Positions 35,138 to 43,795 of a DNA stretch of 61,642 bases are shown in pieces. Below the pieces are notes generated by a model that was not told the origin of the DNA, searched no databases, and was given only the letters and a program-made list of their open reading frames with translations. Location: NCBI RefSeq assembly GCF_947502445.1, contig NZ_CANMZW010000036.1, positions 1 through 61,642 on the forward strand, written 5' to 3'. Every line of letters starts with the position of its first letter. The stretch's first letter is position 1. The DNA is from an uncultured Brevibacillus sp. Its GTDB lineage: Bacteria > Bacillota > Bacilli > Brevibacillales > Brevibacillaceae. Position numbers and translations under genes: made by a program.

Positions 35138-36406
35138 TTGGTAAGCAATGAACTCATCGTCAGCCTAGACATTGGAACATCCAAAGTCCGCGTCATGATC
35201 GGCGAAATCACCAACGGTTCCATCAACATCATCGGCGTCGGCCAATCGCACTCAGAAGGGATTAAGAAGGGTGTGATCGTCGACATCGACCAAACCGTGC
35301 ATGCCATCCGTGAAGCAGTGGATCATGCTGAACGCATGGTTGATGTTTCGATCGAAGAAGTATATGTGGGGATTACTGGAAACCATATTGAGCTGCATGA
35401 AACACAAGGGGTTGTCGCTGTATCCAGCGAAGACCGTGAGATACGAGAGGAAGACATCCAACGCGTAATTCAGGCTGCAAAGGTTGTTGCCATTCCACCA
35501 GACCGTGAAATCATCGAGGTCGTACCAAAGGAGTACATCGTTGATGGTCAAGGTGGTATAAAAGACCCTCGTGGTATGATCGGTGTCCGACTGGAAATGG
35601 AAGGAACCATCGTGACCGGTTTGAAAACGGTCGTACATAACATTGTTCGCTGTACCCAAAGAACTAATTTGCGAGTAGCAGGTATTTTCTTGCAACCACT
35701 TGCAGCTAGCACTGTCGCTCTTTCCAAGGATGACAAAAATATGGGTGTCGTTTTAGTCGACATCGGTGCGGGTTCTACCACGATCGGTGTATTCGAACAG
35801 GGAAAACTGGCAGCAACCACCGTGATCGGCATCGGTGGCGACCACATTACCAGTGACATTTCACTGGGATTGCGCACACACACAGATGTAGCAGACCGCA
35901 TTAAGGTTAAAAACGGCTGCGCCTTGATTGACGAAGCTTCAGAGGATGTTAAGTTCAAGGTCAATCGGATTGGTAGCGAAGTAGAAAAACAGTTTACACA
36001 AGTGGATTTGGCCAGCATAATTGAGCCACGTGCTGCGGAAATATTCCAACTAGTGGAGCAGGCTGTCTACAAGCTGGGCTATCGCGACGAGATCGCAGGC
36101 GGTTATGTACTGACTGGTGGTACAGTGGCGATGCCAGGCATGTTGGAACTGGCAAAGGAAGAATTGGATGCTCCTGTCCGAATCGCGATTCCGGATTACA
36201 TTGGAGTCCGCGATCCTGCCTACACCACTGGGGTAGGTTTGATTCAGTATGCCTTGCAGTTGATGGAGCGCCGCAGCATTAGCGTCACCCCCTCATTCAA
36301 AGGCAACAAAGTAACCAAGAGCAGCGAGAAGCAAACCGTGTCAAAGCCAAAAGAAGGTGGCGGTTTGATGGAAAAAATGAAAAATTGGTTTAGTGAGTTC
36401 ATTTAA
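35138..36406 (+). CDS. ftsA: Cell division protein FtsA
   Basis: A 422-residue actin-fold protein that tethers FtsZ to the membrane. Phosphate loops SLDIGTSKVRVMIGE (about 8-22) and VVLVDIGAGSTTIGVFEQGK, plus VLTGGTVAMPG (about 325-335), form the ATP site. The C-terminal amphipathic membrane helix is MEKMKNWFSEFI (last twelve residues). Start is TTG 35138 behind GGGGAGGTG. A Ser/Lys-rich linker (about 385-405) precedes the helix. Confidence 0.94.
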   Translation: MVSNELIVSLDIGTSKVRVMIGEITNGSINIIGVGQSHSEGIKKGVIVDIDQTVHAIREAVDHAERMVDVSIEEVYVGITGNHIELHETQGVVAVSSEDREIREEDIQRVIQAAKVVAIPPDREIIEVVPKEYIVDGQGGIKDPRGMIGVRLEMEGTIVTGLKTVVHNIVRCTQRTNLRVAGIFLQPLAASTVALSKDDKNMGVVLVDIGAGSTTIGVFEQGKLAATTVIGIGGDHITSDISLGLRTHTDVADRIKVKNGCALIDEASEDVKFKVNRIGSEVEKQFTQVDLASIIEPRAAEIFQLVEQAVYKLGYRDEIAGGYVLTGGTVAMPGMLELAKEELDAPVRIAIPDYIGVRDPAYTTGVGLIQYALQLMERRSISVTPSFKGNKVTKSSEKQTVSKPKEGGGLMEKMKNWFSEFI

Positions 36407-36618
36407 ACTGTTTTCCGCAAAAAATGCGGTAACACACCTATGATGATGCTTCAAGAGAAAGTCTTTACCGTTGCCGCTTTTTAACACCAAATTGGCGAGA
36501 ATCGAGATATTTCGTTTCCCAATAAAAGTGGAGAGGATCAACGGAATGTTTCTACGCTTGTTATAAAGTTTTCGTATCCACGGAGCTTTCTTATGTTGAA
36601 TTGGGGAGGACTAGCAAT

Positions 36619-37767
36619 ATGCTGGAATTTGATATGGATTTGGAATCCTTTGCACGAATTAAAGTAATCGGTTGCGGTGGAGGCGGTAGCAACGCGGTAA
36701 ACCGTATGATCGCTAGCGGTGTGAAAGGGGTAGAATTTATCACCTTGAACACAGATGCACAGGCACTCCAACTGTCTAGTGCAGACATCAAGCTGCAAAT
36801 TGGGGAAAAATTGACTCGTGGTCTCGGAGCAGGTGCAAATCCGGAAATCGGAAAAAAAGCTGCCGAAGAAAGCCGCGACTTGATAGAAAATGCCCTGCGT
36901 GGTGCGGACATGGTGTTCGTAACAGCTGGTATGGGTGGAGGGACCGGTACTGGTGCCGCCCCAGTTGTAGCAGAAATCGCCAAAGAACTGGGTGCTCTCA
37001 CGGTAGGGGTAGTTACCCGTCCATTCTCCTTTGAGGGACGCAAGCGTTCCCAGCATGGCGAAGTAGGTATCGCAGCTTTGAAAGAAAAAGTCGATACCTT
37101 GATTGTCATCCCGAATGACCGCTTGTTGGAAATTGTAGATAAAAATACGCCTATGCTGGAAGCATTCCGCGAGGCTGACAACATTTTGCGCCAGGGTGTC
37201 CAAGGGATTTCCGACCTGATTGCGGTACCTGGACTGATCAACCTGGACTTTGCTGACGTTAAAACCATTATGACGGAGCGTGGCTCTGCTTTGATGGGGA
37301 TCGGCGTAGGCAGTGGAGAAAACCGTGCAGCTGAAGCAGCTCGCCGTGCGATTTCCAGCCCACTTCTGGAAAACTCCATTGATGGTGCACGCGGTGTTCT
37401 CATGAACATCGCTGGAGGTACCAACCTCAGCTTGTATGAAGTAAACGAAGCAGCAGATATTGTTTCTTCTGCGGCTGATCCTGATGTAAACATGATCTTC
37501 GGTGCGATCATCAACGAAGATTTGAAAAACGAACTGGTTGTGACTGTGATTGCAACAGGCTTCGAGCAGGCACAGCGTGCAGCTGAACCACCACGCCGTC
37601 AGCAACAGCCAATTAGTACGTCTGGAAATCGTCCAACCCCAATCTCAAACACAAACAACAGTCGCCCAAAAGAAGAGGAAGACGATAAGTCCTTCTTCTC
37701 CATGAGCAACCTGGACAATTTGGATATTCCAGCATTCCTGCGCAACCGTCGACGCAACAAAAAGTAA
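36619..37767 (+). CDS. ftsZ: Cell division protein FtsZ
   Basis: A 382-residue tubulin-like GTPase that forms the Z ring. The GTP-binding motif is GGGTGTGAAPV near residues 103-113. VIGCGGGGSNAVNRMI (about 16-31) and the T7 loop region NLDFADVKTIM (about 206-216) are also present. A Gln/Asn-rich linker (about 320-355) leads to the conserved C-terminal peptide NLDIPAFLRNRRR that FtsA and SepF bind. ATG 36619 follows GGGGAGG; TTG 36601 is a false extension. The gap to ftsA is 212 bases and holds a small CCGCA/TGCGG hairpin. Confidence 0.95.
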   Translation: MLEFDMDLESFARIKVIGCGGGGSNAVNRMIASGVKGVEFITLNTDAQALQLSSADIKLQIGEKLTRGLGAGANPEIGKKAAEESRDLIENALRGADMVFVTAGMGGGTGTGAAPVVAEIAKELGALTVGVVTRPFSFEGRKRSQHGEVGIAALKEKVDTLIVIPNDRLLEIVDKNTPMLEAFREADNILRQGVQGISDLIAVPGLINLDFADVKTIMTERGSALMGIGVGSGENRAAEAARRAISSPLLENSIDGARGVLMNIAGGTNLSLYEVNEAADIVSSAADPDVNMIFGAIINEDLKNELVVTVIATGFEQAQRAAEPPRRQQQPISTSGNRPTPISNTNNSRPKEEEDDKSFFSMSNLDNLDIPAFLRNRRRNKK

Positions 37768-37778
37768 ACATGACAGGC

Positions 37779-37817
37779 AAGGCCTTGTTCCGTAAAAGGG
37801 ACAGGGCCTTTTTATTT
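37779..37817 (+). terminator. Intrinsic terminator of ftsZ
   Basis: AAGGCCTTGTTCC and GGGACAGGGCCTT pair with mismatches around a short loop. A TTTATTTTTG tail follows. Confidence 0.8.
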
Positions 37818-37953
37818 TTGTACAATGGCGCGTACAGCTTTTTTCTTTATCAGCCCAAAAATATGATTCGACCAATTATGCAAAAGGAAAAAGTCGTGTT
37901 CCACATAACCATGTTGGCTGAGGCCGGTCTTGAATCAAAACAGTAGGGGATGT

Positions 37954-38262
37954 TTGGAGAGCGGAGCGTCGGAAAATGGCTTTATAAAGCTATCGCTGTG
38001 GTCTTCTTCGTTGTTTATCAAATGCATCCTTTTACTGTACGTTGCGGCTCATCTGCTGGCACAGGCGTTAAAGGTGAGTTCACACCGCCCATTTACGTTT
38101 TTGTTAGCAAGCCTCGTATATGTATTCGTAAACGAATCTATCAGGCGTCCCGCAGAGTTTGCTGCATTCTCAGGTTCCGCTTCCTTTGCCGTCTTTCTGC
38201 TTGTTGTGCAGCTCATTCCAGTGATATACATCATCGTTCACAAGTTTCGTTCCAGAGTATGA
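37954..38262 (+). CDS. Small hypothetical membrane protein between ftsZ and spoIIGA
   Basis: A 102-residue frame if read from TTG 37954, with AGGGGA just ahead; the longest frame starts at TTG 37930. Three hydrophobic segments are visible (about 18-40, 48-62 and 75-95). The sequence WSSSLFIKCILLLYVAAHLL and AVFLLVVQLIPVIYIIVHKF look like true membrane helices, with basic cytoplasmic ends (HKFRSRV). I do not recognise a family. An overlapping frame (37950-38453) is Cys/Arg-rich and probably spurious. Its position suggests a division or early sporulation role, but that is only inference. Confidence 0.5.
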   Translation: MESGASENGFIKLSLWSSSLFIKCILLLYVAAHLLAQALKVSSHRPFTFLLASLVYVFVNESIRRPAEFAAFSGSASFAVFLLVVQLIPVIYIIVHKFRSRV

Positions 38263-38399
38263 TAAAGGGTAGGAAAGGTCTCGAGTATCCTGCAGATGGG
38301 TACCAAAAGGGGGGACAAGCGGGCAATTTTGTACGAGTGGGAAGGCGGTTTTATGACAAAAAACGTTCTACAAAAAAACCAAAAAAACACCGTCAAGAA

Positions 38400-38432
38400 T
38401 TGACAGACTTTACATACACATTGATATATACT
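38400..38432 (+). promoter_or_regulatory. spoIIG promoter with a long spacer
   Basis: A perfect TTGACA (38400-38405) and TATACT (38427-38432) are separated by 21 bases, not 17. The B. subtilis spoIIG promoter has the same unusual feature (22 bases) and needs Spo0A~P. Spo0A-like sequences are only weak here: TATGACAAAA at about 38353 and the region next to the -35. The remainder of 38263-38564 shows nothing else except the spoIIGA ribosome site. Confidence 0.55.
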
Positions 38433-38564
38433 GCATTTACTGATAGGAGGTAGTCCACGAACATACCTGTTCCGGCGCAACCAAGCGTGGCATTTCTCGC
38501 ATATACCCATTCTTCACGTATGCTTGCAAGCCAGGTGAGGGGAAGGACAGGAGGTGAGACAGAA

Positions 38565-39527
38565 GTGGTTGTGTACCTTGATATCATTCTACTCCTTAAT
38601 ATGGGCATTGATACCTTGTTGCTCTGGTTTACTGCTTATTTTCGCAAAGAGCGCGTGGTATGGTGGAGGATTGCGCTTGCATCCCTTTTTGGATGCACCT
38701 ATCTCGCCTTTTTCTTTTTTCCGGCGTTTTCTTCCATGTATCAATGGTCTGTGAAGCTGCTATTTTCTATCGTGATGCTGTGGATTGCCTTTGGGAACAG
38801 AAGACTGCTGGCGTTTGCGAACAACCTGATTATTTTTTATTTCGTTGCGTTTGTTTTTGGCGGAGGAGTGTTCGGGCTTCAATACTTTTTGGCGCCTCGA
38901 AGTGAAATCGTGAATGGACTGGTGGTGACTCACAACGATGGTTTTGGGATTGGATTCAAACCTACGCTCGCGATTCTTGTCATTGGTTTTGCGCTGGTGT
39001 TTGTACTCGGAAAAAAGAGCTACCGTGCTATCCAGGAACCGCGGAGAATCGAAGCCTTTCTCGTCGATGTAGTTGTGACCTTGTTTGGTGAAAAAATGAT
39101 TTGCCGCGGTCTGGTCGATACCGGTAACCAGCTGCATGAACCGATTACGCGCATTCCCGTCATGATCATGGAAACGAAAATGTTAGCACATCTGCTTCCG
39201 CCGTCGCTTCTCCGACAAACCGATGAAAACGGTGGAGTGTGGGAGAAGCTGGACGGATCTTGGGAGGAGCTTCCTCCCCAGTGGCAATCTCGCGTACGAT
39301 TGATTCCATACCGCAGTGTAGCAAGAGGAATGGATTTTTTGCTCGCAATCAAACCGGACCATGTTTTTGTCATGCAAAACGGCGTTCGCTATGAAACGGA
39401 AAAGGTGCTGATCGGACTCAATCCGATTCCACTCGCAGCTGACGGGAAGTACCAGGCCATCGTCCATCCGGCCATGATGGAAACAGAGATGCAAGAACCA
39501 ACCTTTATTCTCAAACAGGAGGGCTAA
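38565..39527 (+). CDS. spoIIGA: Sporulation sigma-E factor-processing peptidase SpoIIGA
   Basis: A 320-residue membrane aspartic protease that removes the pro-sequence of sigma-E. The N-terminal half has five membrane segments (about 1-145). The C-terminal protease domain has the catalytic Asp in CRGLVDTGNQLHEPIT (about 182-197) and the family region MDFLLAIKPDHVFV. GTG 38565 behind AGGAGGTGA gives MVVYLDIILLLNMGID, which matches the B. subtilis start. The longer frame from 38487 is false. The stop is two bases before sigE. Confidence 0.93.
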   Translation: MVVYLDIILLLNMGIDTLLLWFTAYFRKERVVWWRIALASLFGCTYLAFFFFPAFSSMYQWSVKLLFSIVMLWIAFGNRRLLAFANNLIIFYFVAFVFGGGVFGLQYFLAPRSEIVNGLVVTHNDGFGIGFKPTLAILVIGFALVFVLGKKSYRAIQEPRRIEAFLVDVVVTLFGEKMICRGLVDTGNQLHEPITRIPVMIMETKMLAHLLPPSLLRQTDENGGVWEKLDGSWEELPPQWQSRVRLIPYRSVARGMDFLLAIKPDHVFVMQNGVRYETEKVLIGLNPIPLAADGKYQAIVHPAMMETEMQEPTFILKQEG

Positions 39528-39529
39528 TC

Positions 39530-40252
39530 ATGTATGTAAAACTTCGCCTACATTTACAATTGACCTGGTACCGTTTCCTGCTATGGATTGGTGCACGCGC
39601 TGAAGAAGTCTATTATATCGGCGGGAGTGAAGCATTGCCTCCACCTCTGACCAGAGAAGAAGAGGAAGTGCTGCTCGGACGGTTACCATCGGGGGATCCC
39701 GCGGTTCGAGGTATGCTGATTGAGCGAAATCTTCGTCTGGTTGTGTACATTGCTCGCAAGTTTGAGAATACAGGGATCAACATCGAGGACTTGGTCAGTA
39801 TCGGGACAATAGGCTTGATTAAGGCCGTAAATACGTTTGATCCAGATAAGAACATTAAGCTCGCGACATACGCTTCCCGCTGCATCGAAAACGAAATCCT
39901 GATGTATTTGCGTAGAAACAACAAGATTCGCTCCGAAGTCTCTTTTGACGAGCCGCTGAACATCGATTGGGACGGAAATGAGCTGCTTCTCTCTGACGTG
40001 TTGGGTACGGAGAATGACACGATCTACAAAAACATTGAGGATCAAGTGGATCGCAAGCTGCTGAAAAAAGCGCTGGATAAACTTTCGGAAAGGGAACGAA
40101 TCATTATGGAGCTTCGTTTCGGATTGGCGGGGGAAGAGGAGAAAACGCAGAAGGATGTAGCAGATCTCCTGGGCATTTCGCAGTCGTATATTTCGCGTCT
40201 GGAAAAGCGAATTATAAAACGGTTGCGAAAAGAATTCAACAAGATGGTCTAA
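39530..40252 (+). CDS. sigE: RNA polymerase sporulation sigma factor SigE (pro-sigma-E)
   Basis: A 240-residue sigma factor for the mother cell. The first 27 or so residues are the pro-sequence, an amphipathic stretch (LRLHLQLTWYRFLLWIG), followed by EEVYYIGGSEALPPPLT. Region 2 has NLRLVVYIARKFENTGINIEDLVSIGTIGLIKAV. Region 4 has the HTH TQKDVADLLGISQSYISRLEKRIIKRLRKE. It is activated by SpoIIGA from the gene before. GGAGGG precedes ATG 39530. Confidence 0.96.
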   Translation: MYVKLRLHLQLTWYRFLLWIGARAEEVYYIGGSEALPPPLTREEEEVLLGRLPSGDPAVRGMLIERNLRLVVYIARKFENTGINIEDLVSIGTIGLIKAVNTFDPDKNIKLATYASRCIENEILMYLRRNNKIRSEVSFDEPLNIDWDGNELLLSDVLGTENDTIYKNIEDQVDRKLLKKALDKLSERERIIMELRFGLAGEEEKTQKDVADLLGISQSYISRLEKRIIKRLRKEFNKMV

Positions 40253-40253
40253 C

Positions 40254-40282
40254 GCATATTTTCCCATCCTGAGGGGATACTG
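40254..40282 (+). promoter_or_regulatory. Probable sigma-F promoter of sigG
   Basis: GCATA (40254-40258) and GGGGATACTG (40273-40282) match the sigma-F consensus GYATA and GGNNANANTR. The spacer is 14 bases, one shorter than usual. It lies just after sigE and about 120 bases before sigG. In B. subtilis spoIIIG (sigG) is also read from a sigma-F promoter in the forespore. Confidence 0.55.
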
Positions 40283-40400
40283 TTCCTAAACCGTGACAGA
40301 TAGTGGCCCTTTTGCCATTACTTGTCGGCTACGCGTCAGTACGCGGCCTTTCAAGACAACCGGGTTAGGGACTTTTTTCTTGCTTCGAGGAGGGAAAGAC

Positions 40401-41180
40401 GTGACGCGAAATAAAGTCGAGATCTGCGGGGTAGATACCTCCAAGCTTCCGGTATTGACGAACAAAGAAATGCGGGATTTGTTCGAGCGTTTGCAGAGCG
40501 GCGAGCTGCCTGCACGTGAAAAACTGGTCAACGGAAACTTGCGCTTGGTACTCAGCGTGATCCAGCGTTTCAACAATCGCGGAGAATTTGTAGATGATTT
40601 GTTTCAAGTGGGTTGCATTGGATTGATGAAAGCGATCGATAACTTCGATCTCGGACAAAACGTAAAGTTTTCTACGTATGCTGTTCCTATGATTATTGGG
40701 GAAATACGACGCTATTTACGGGACAACAATCCGATTCGCGTATCCAGATCCCTGCGAGACATCGCCTACAAAGCATTGCAGGTACGTGACAACCTGACCA
40801 ACAAGCATTCGCGAGAGCCCACCATTACAGAGATTTCCCAGGAATTGAACGTGGCAAAGGAAGACGTCGTGTTTGCGCTTGATGCGATCCAGGATCCTGT
40901 GTCGTTGTTTGAACCGATTTATCAGGACGGCGGAGACCCTATTTATGTGATGGATCAAATAAGCGACGAGAAAAACAAGGACGTCACTTGGGTAGAGGAA
41001 ATTGCCCTGCGTGAAGGGATGCAGCGTCTGGGGGACAGGGAAAAAATGATTTTGTCGATGCGCTTTTATGAGGGGAAAACCCAGATGGAGGTTGCAGAGG
41101 AAATCGGCATTTCACAAGCCCAGGTATCTCGTCTGGAAAAAGCGGCAATCGCTCATATGCAAAAACACGTGCAATCGTAA
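40401..41180 (+). CDS. sigG: RNA polymerase sporulation sigma factor SigG
   Basis: A 259-residue forespore sigma factor. The start is GTG 40401 (MTRNKVEICGVDTSKLPVL) with GAGGAGGGA five bases ahead; the frame from 40293 adds 36 unrelated residues over the promoter and leader. Region 2 (NGNLRLVLSVIQRFNNRGE, VDDLFQVGCIGLMKAIDNFD) and the region 4 HTH (TQMEVAEEIGISQAQVSRLEKAAI) are very close to B. subtilis SigG. It drives late forespore genes. Confidence 0.95.
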   Translation: MTRNKVEICGVDTSKLPVLTNKEMRDLFERLQSGELPAREKLVNGNLRLVLSVIQRFNNRGEFVDDLFQVGCIGLMKAIDNFDLGQNVKFSTYAVPMIIGEIRRYLRDNNPIRVSRSLRDIAYKALQVRDNLTNKHSREPTITEISQELNVAKEDVVFALDAIQDPVSLFEPIYQDGGDPIYVMDQISDEKNKDVTWVEEIALREGMQRLGDREKMILSMRFYEGKTQMEVAEEIGISQAQVSRLEKAAIAHMQKHVQS

Positions 41181-41196
41181 GCTGAACTACATACTT

Positions 41197-41229
41197 CACC
41201 CGGCGGGTTACTCCTCGTCGGGTTTTTTT
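41197..41229 (+). terminator. Intrinsic terminator of sigG
   Basis: ACCCGGCG (about 41199) pairs imperfectly with CGTCGGGT ahead of a run of seven T residues ending at 41229. Confidence 0.75.
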
Positions 41230-41324
41230 GTTCAAAGTTTTCTAATCCCCACCCAGAACGAAACGGACATATTCTCATTCAGGCTCATATACTGAAAGTA
41301 ACGGAGAAAAGTAGGTGAGGGAGA

Positions 41325-41609
41325 ATGGTGAAAATCTCTGACTTCCAGACCAAAGAAGTGGTGAATATTTTGGATGGGAAACGGCTGGGCCAAATCTCTG
41401 ATCTTGAGATTGACCTGCGCCATGGACGTGTGGAGGCCATCGTCATACCGGGACCAGGCAAGTTTCTCGGCTTCTTTTCTTCCGGGAACGACTACGTCAT
41501 CCCTTGGCGCAATATTGTCAAAATCGGGAAAGATGTGGTGCTGGTACGAATGGAAGAGACATTGAAGGTTGAAGCGAGAACCTCTGGCGGAGATGAATAC
41601 AGGGACTAA
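41325..41609 (+). CDS. ylmC: PRC-barrel sporulation protein, YlmC/YmxH family
   Basis: A 94-residue PRC-barrel protein. The stretch KEVVNILDGKRLGQISDLEIDLRHGRVEAIVIPGPGK is typical of the YlmC/YmxH family found after sigG in spore formers. The role is unknown, perhaps RNA or spore related. It stands alone between two terminators, so it has its own promoter, which I could not identify with confidence. GGGAGA precedes ATG 41325. Confidence 0.88.
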   Translation: MVKISDFQTKEVVNILDGKRLGQISDLEIDLRHGRVEAIVIPGPGKFLGFFSSGNDYVIPWRNIVKIGKDVVLVRMEETLKVEARTSGGDEYRD

Positions 41610-41615
41610 GGAAAG

Positions 41616-41639
41616 AAAGGCGGAAAAGCGCCTTTTTTT
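41616..41639 (+). terminator. Intrinsic terminator of ylmC
   Basis: AAAGGCG (41616-41622) and CGCCTTT (41629-41635) form a seven-base stem followed by T residues. Confidence 0.8.
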
Positions 41640-41709
41640 CACGTTTGGCAAAAGGAGCTGTGCGAGCAGTAGTGGGCGATAAGCCACGTTTCTCTAATCT
41701 TCGCGGCTA

Positions 41710-41718
41710 TGGTATGAT
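41710..41718 (+). promoter_or_regulatory. Extended -10 promoter for the ylmD-ylmH operon
   Basis: TGGTATGAT has the TGn extension and a near-consensus -10. It lies 27 bases before the ylmD start and after a terminator. No good -35 is seen. Confidence 0.45.
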
Positions 41719-41745
41719 AAGCCATATGAGGAAGGTGAGATCAAC

Positions 41746-42576
41746 ATGAGAGAACCGTTTGTTATGGTAGAGGAGAAGCCATTCTTACGCTTGCTGGAGT
41801 GGGAGAGCCGCTTTCCAGGACTTTTGGCCGGGTTTACGATTCGTACGGGCGGGGAAAGTGAACAACCGTACGGGTCTTTTAATATGGGACTGCATGTGGG
41901 AGATGATCCAGGGCATGTTGTATCCAACAGACAAAAGCTTGCCAAGGAAGTAGACATGCCTTTTACCGCGTGGACGTGCGCTGATCAGGTGCATGGAAAT
42001 CAGGTGTGCCAGGTGATGGCAGCAGGAGCGGGCAAAGAAAGCCTGGATGACGTAATCAAGGCAACGGATGGCCTGTTTACTGGGCAAAAGGGTATTCTGC
42101 TGACGTCCTTTTATGCAGATTGTGTGCCGTTATACTTCCTTGATCCTGCCTCAGGCGCGATTGGACTCGCTCATGCAGGCTGGAAGGGCACGGTTGGAAG
42201 AATTGCCGAGGAAATGATCAAATCCTTGCAGCATCACTTTCATGCCAAGCCAGAAGAGCTGCTAGTTGCAATAGGTCCTTCGATTGGCGGATGCTGCTAT
42301 GAGGTGGACGAGAGGATCATGACGCAAGTACAGACGAGTGCAAAAGAGTGGGAAAAGGCAGTCACAGCATCCCAAAATGAGCGATACATGCTTGATTTAA
42401 GGCAATTGAATACGTCCATCCTGCTCGAATCGGGTATTGCTTCTGAGCAAATCATGACAACAGATTGGTGTACAAGCTGCCGCACAGACATGTTTTTCTC
42501 GCATCGAAAGGAAGCAGGCACTGCTGGCACTACCGGACGGATGGCATCGTATATCGGCTGGAAGGATCAACTGTAA
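41746..42576 (+). CDS. ylmD: Multicopper/laccase-domain protein YlmD (PgeF/YfiH family)
   Basis: A 276-residue member of the YfiH family, now linked to purine nucleoside phosphorylase/adenosine deaminase activity and peptidoglycan editing in E. coli. Metal-binding residues are seen in WTCADQVHGNQV (about 76-87), SFYADCVPLYFLD (His/Cys site, about 121-133) and GLAHAGWKGTVGRIAEEM (about 141-158). GGAAGGTGAG precedes ATG 41746. It heads the ylm operon. The physiological substrate in this organism is not known. Confidence 0.87.
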   Translation: MREPFVMVEEKPFLRLLEWESRFPGLLAGFTIRTGGESEQPYGSFNMGLHVGDDPGHVVSNRQKLAKEVDMPFTAWTCADQVHGNQVCQVMAAGAGKESLDDVIKATDGLFTGQKGILLTSFYADCVPLYFLDPASGAIGLAHAGWKGTVGRIAEEMIKSLQHHFHAKPEELLVAIGPSIGGCCYEVDERIMTQVQTSAKEWEKAVTASQNERYMLDLRQLNTSILLESGIASEQIMTTDWCTSCRTDMFFSHRKEAGTAGTTGRMASYIGWKDQL

Positions 42577-42595
42577 TAGGAGAGGGGAACCAATC

Positions 42596-43294
42596 ATGAC
42601 GAAAGAGCAACAAGCTATAAAGGATCGGCTGCAAGCCATCGAGGAAAGAATCCAGGCGGCATGTGACCGGGCGGGTCGCAAGCGGGAAGAAGTGAAAATT
42701 ATTGCCGTAACCAAATACATCGATGCCCAAGCGATTGGTGACCTGCTGGATGTAGGGATCATGGACATTGGAGAAAATCGCGTACAGGATGCTCTTCCCA
42801 AGCATGAGCTGCATGGCGATAGAGGTACATGGCATTTTATTGGACATTTGCAAACAAACAAAGCAAAAGAAGTTGTGGGACGCTTTCCGTATATCCATTC
42901 GCTTGATCGTGTATCGCTCGCTCAGGAGCTGAACAAACGCGGAGAAGCCTTAAATACCGTAGTGAATTGCTTTTTGCAAGTGAATATTTCTGGCGAAGAG
43001 ACAAAATTTGGGCTTAGTCCCAATGATGTATTGGCTTTTTTGCGTGAAACCAGTAATATGAAACATATAAAGATCATTGGATTAATGACGATGGCGCCTG
43101 TTGTCGATAATCAGGAAGAGGCGCGTCAAGTATTCCGCGGTTTAAATGAATGGAAAGAACGCATCAACGAGCTGGCGTTCCCACATGCGCACATCGAGGA
43201 GCTATCGATGGGCATGTCTAGTGACTTTGAGGTGGCAATCGAAGAAGGAGCTACATATATTCGTCTTGGCTCCGTATTAGTCAAGCCGGAATAA
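42596..43294 (+). CDS. ylmE: PLP homeostasis protein YlmE (YggS family)
   Basis: A 232-residue TIM-barrel protein that binds pyridoxal phosphate but has no known catalysis. It balances PLP and amino acid pools. The PLP lysine is in KIIAVTKYIDAQAI (about 34-47). IGENRVQDALPKHE, WHFIGHLQTNK and LSMGMSSDFEVAIEEGATYIRLGS are conserved. AGGAGAGG precedes ATG 42596. It lies between ylmD and sepF, as in B. subtilis. Confidence 0.92.
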   Translation: MTKEQQAIKDRLQAIEERIQAACDRAGRKREEVKIIAVTKYIDAQAIGDLLDVGIMDIGENRVQDALPKHELHGDRGTWHFIGHLQTNKAKEVVGRFPYIHSLDRVSLAQELNKRGEALNTVVNCFLQVNISGEETKFGLSPNDVLAFLRETSNMKHIKIIGLMTMAPVVDNQEEARQVFRGLNEWKERINELAFPHAHIEELSMGMSSDFEVAIEEGATYIRLGSVLVKPE

Positions 43295-43339
43295 CATGCG
43301 AGTCGCACAGGACTAGCAAGCTAGAGAGGAGGAAGAAAG

Positions 43340-43765
43340 ATGGGTGTCATGAACAAGCTGATGGGGTTTTTAGGTCTGGAGAACGAAGAATACATCGAGG
43401 AAACGGTACAAGAGGAACACGAAGACACCGATTCCTCCAATAAGAGACAGCCTTCTAGCCAAAGCCGGGCAAATAACGTGGTGCCGTTTCAAGCGCGGGA
43501 AAAGGAGGGGATTCGTTTGATCCTCTGTGAACCCCGTCACTATAGTGATGCACAAGATATCGCTGACAATCTTCGCCATCGAAGACCTGTAGTAGTCAAT
43601 CTGCATCGTGTGGAAAAGGATCAAGCGAAGAGAATCATCGACTTTTTGAGCGGGACGGTCTATGCGCTGAACGGTGATATCCAAAAGGTGGGAGATACTA
43701 TTTTTGTATGCACCCCTGATCACGTGGACATTCAAGGAACCATCTCTAGCGTATTGGAAGAGTAG
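43340..43765 (+). CDS. sepF: Cell division protein SepF
   Basis: A 141-residue protein. The N-terminal amphipathic helix MGVMNKLMGFLGLENEE binds membrane. A charged, disordered linker (about 20-55) follows. The C-terminal SepF core (about 57-135) has LCEPRHYSDAQDIADNLRHRRPVVVNLHRV and DFLSGTVYALNGDIQKVG. It forms rings, binds the FtsZ tail and aligns FtsZ filaments. AGAGGAGG precedes ATG 43340. Confidence 0.94.
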   Translation: MGVMNKLMGFLGLENEEYIEETVQEEHEDTDSSNKRQPSSQSRANNVVPFQAREKEGIRLILCEPRHYSDAQDIADNLRHRRPVVVNLHRVEKDQAKRIIDFLSGTVYALNGDIQKVGDTIFVCTPDHVDIQGTISSVLEE

Positions 43766-43795
43766 TGATTCAACGACGAAAAAAAGGGTGAGCCA

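Noticed and set aside
36538..37605. 355- and 307-residue minus-strand frames over ftsZ
   Set aside because: Shadows of the strongly biased ftsZ codons; composition is not protein-like.
37950..38453. 167-residue plus-strand frame between ftsZ and spoIIGA
   Set aside because: It is rich in Cys and Arg and reads over the spoIIG promoter. The overlapping frame at 37954 gives membrane helices and is a better candidate.
40293..40400. 36-codon N-terminal extension of sigG
   Set aside because: SigG is very conserved from MxRNKVEICGVD; the extension matches nothing, and GTG 40401 has a strong site.
41262..41300. Sigma-E promoter before ylmC (CATATACT at about 41286)
   Set aside because: The -10 fits, but the only -35-like sequence lies eleven bases ahead, which is too near.
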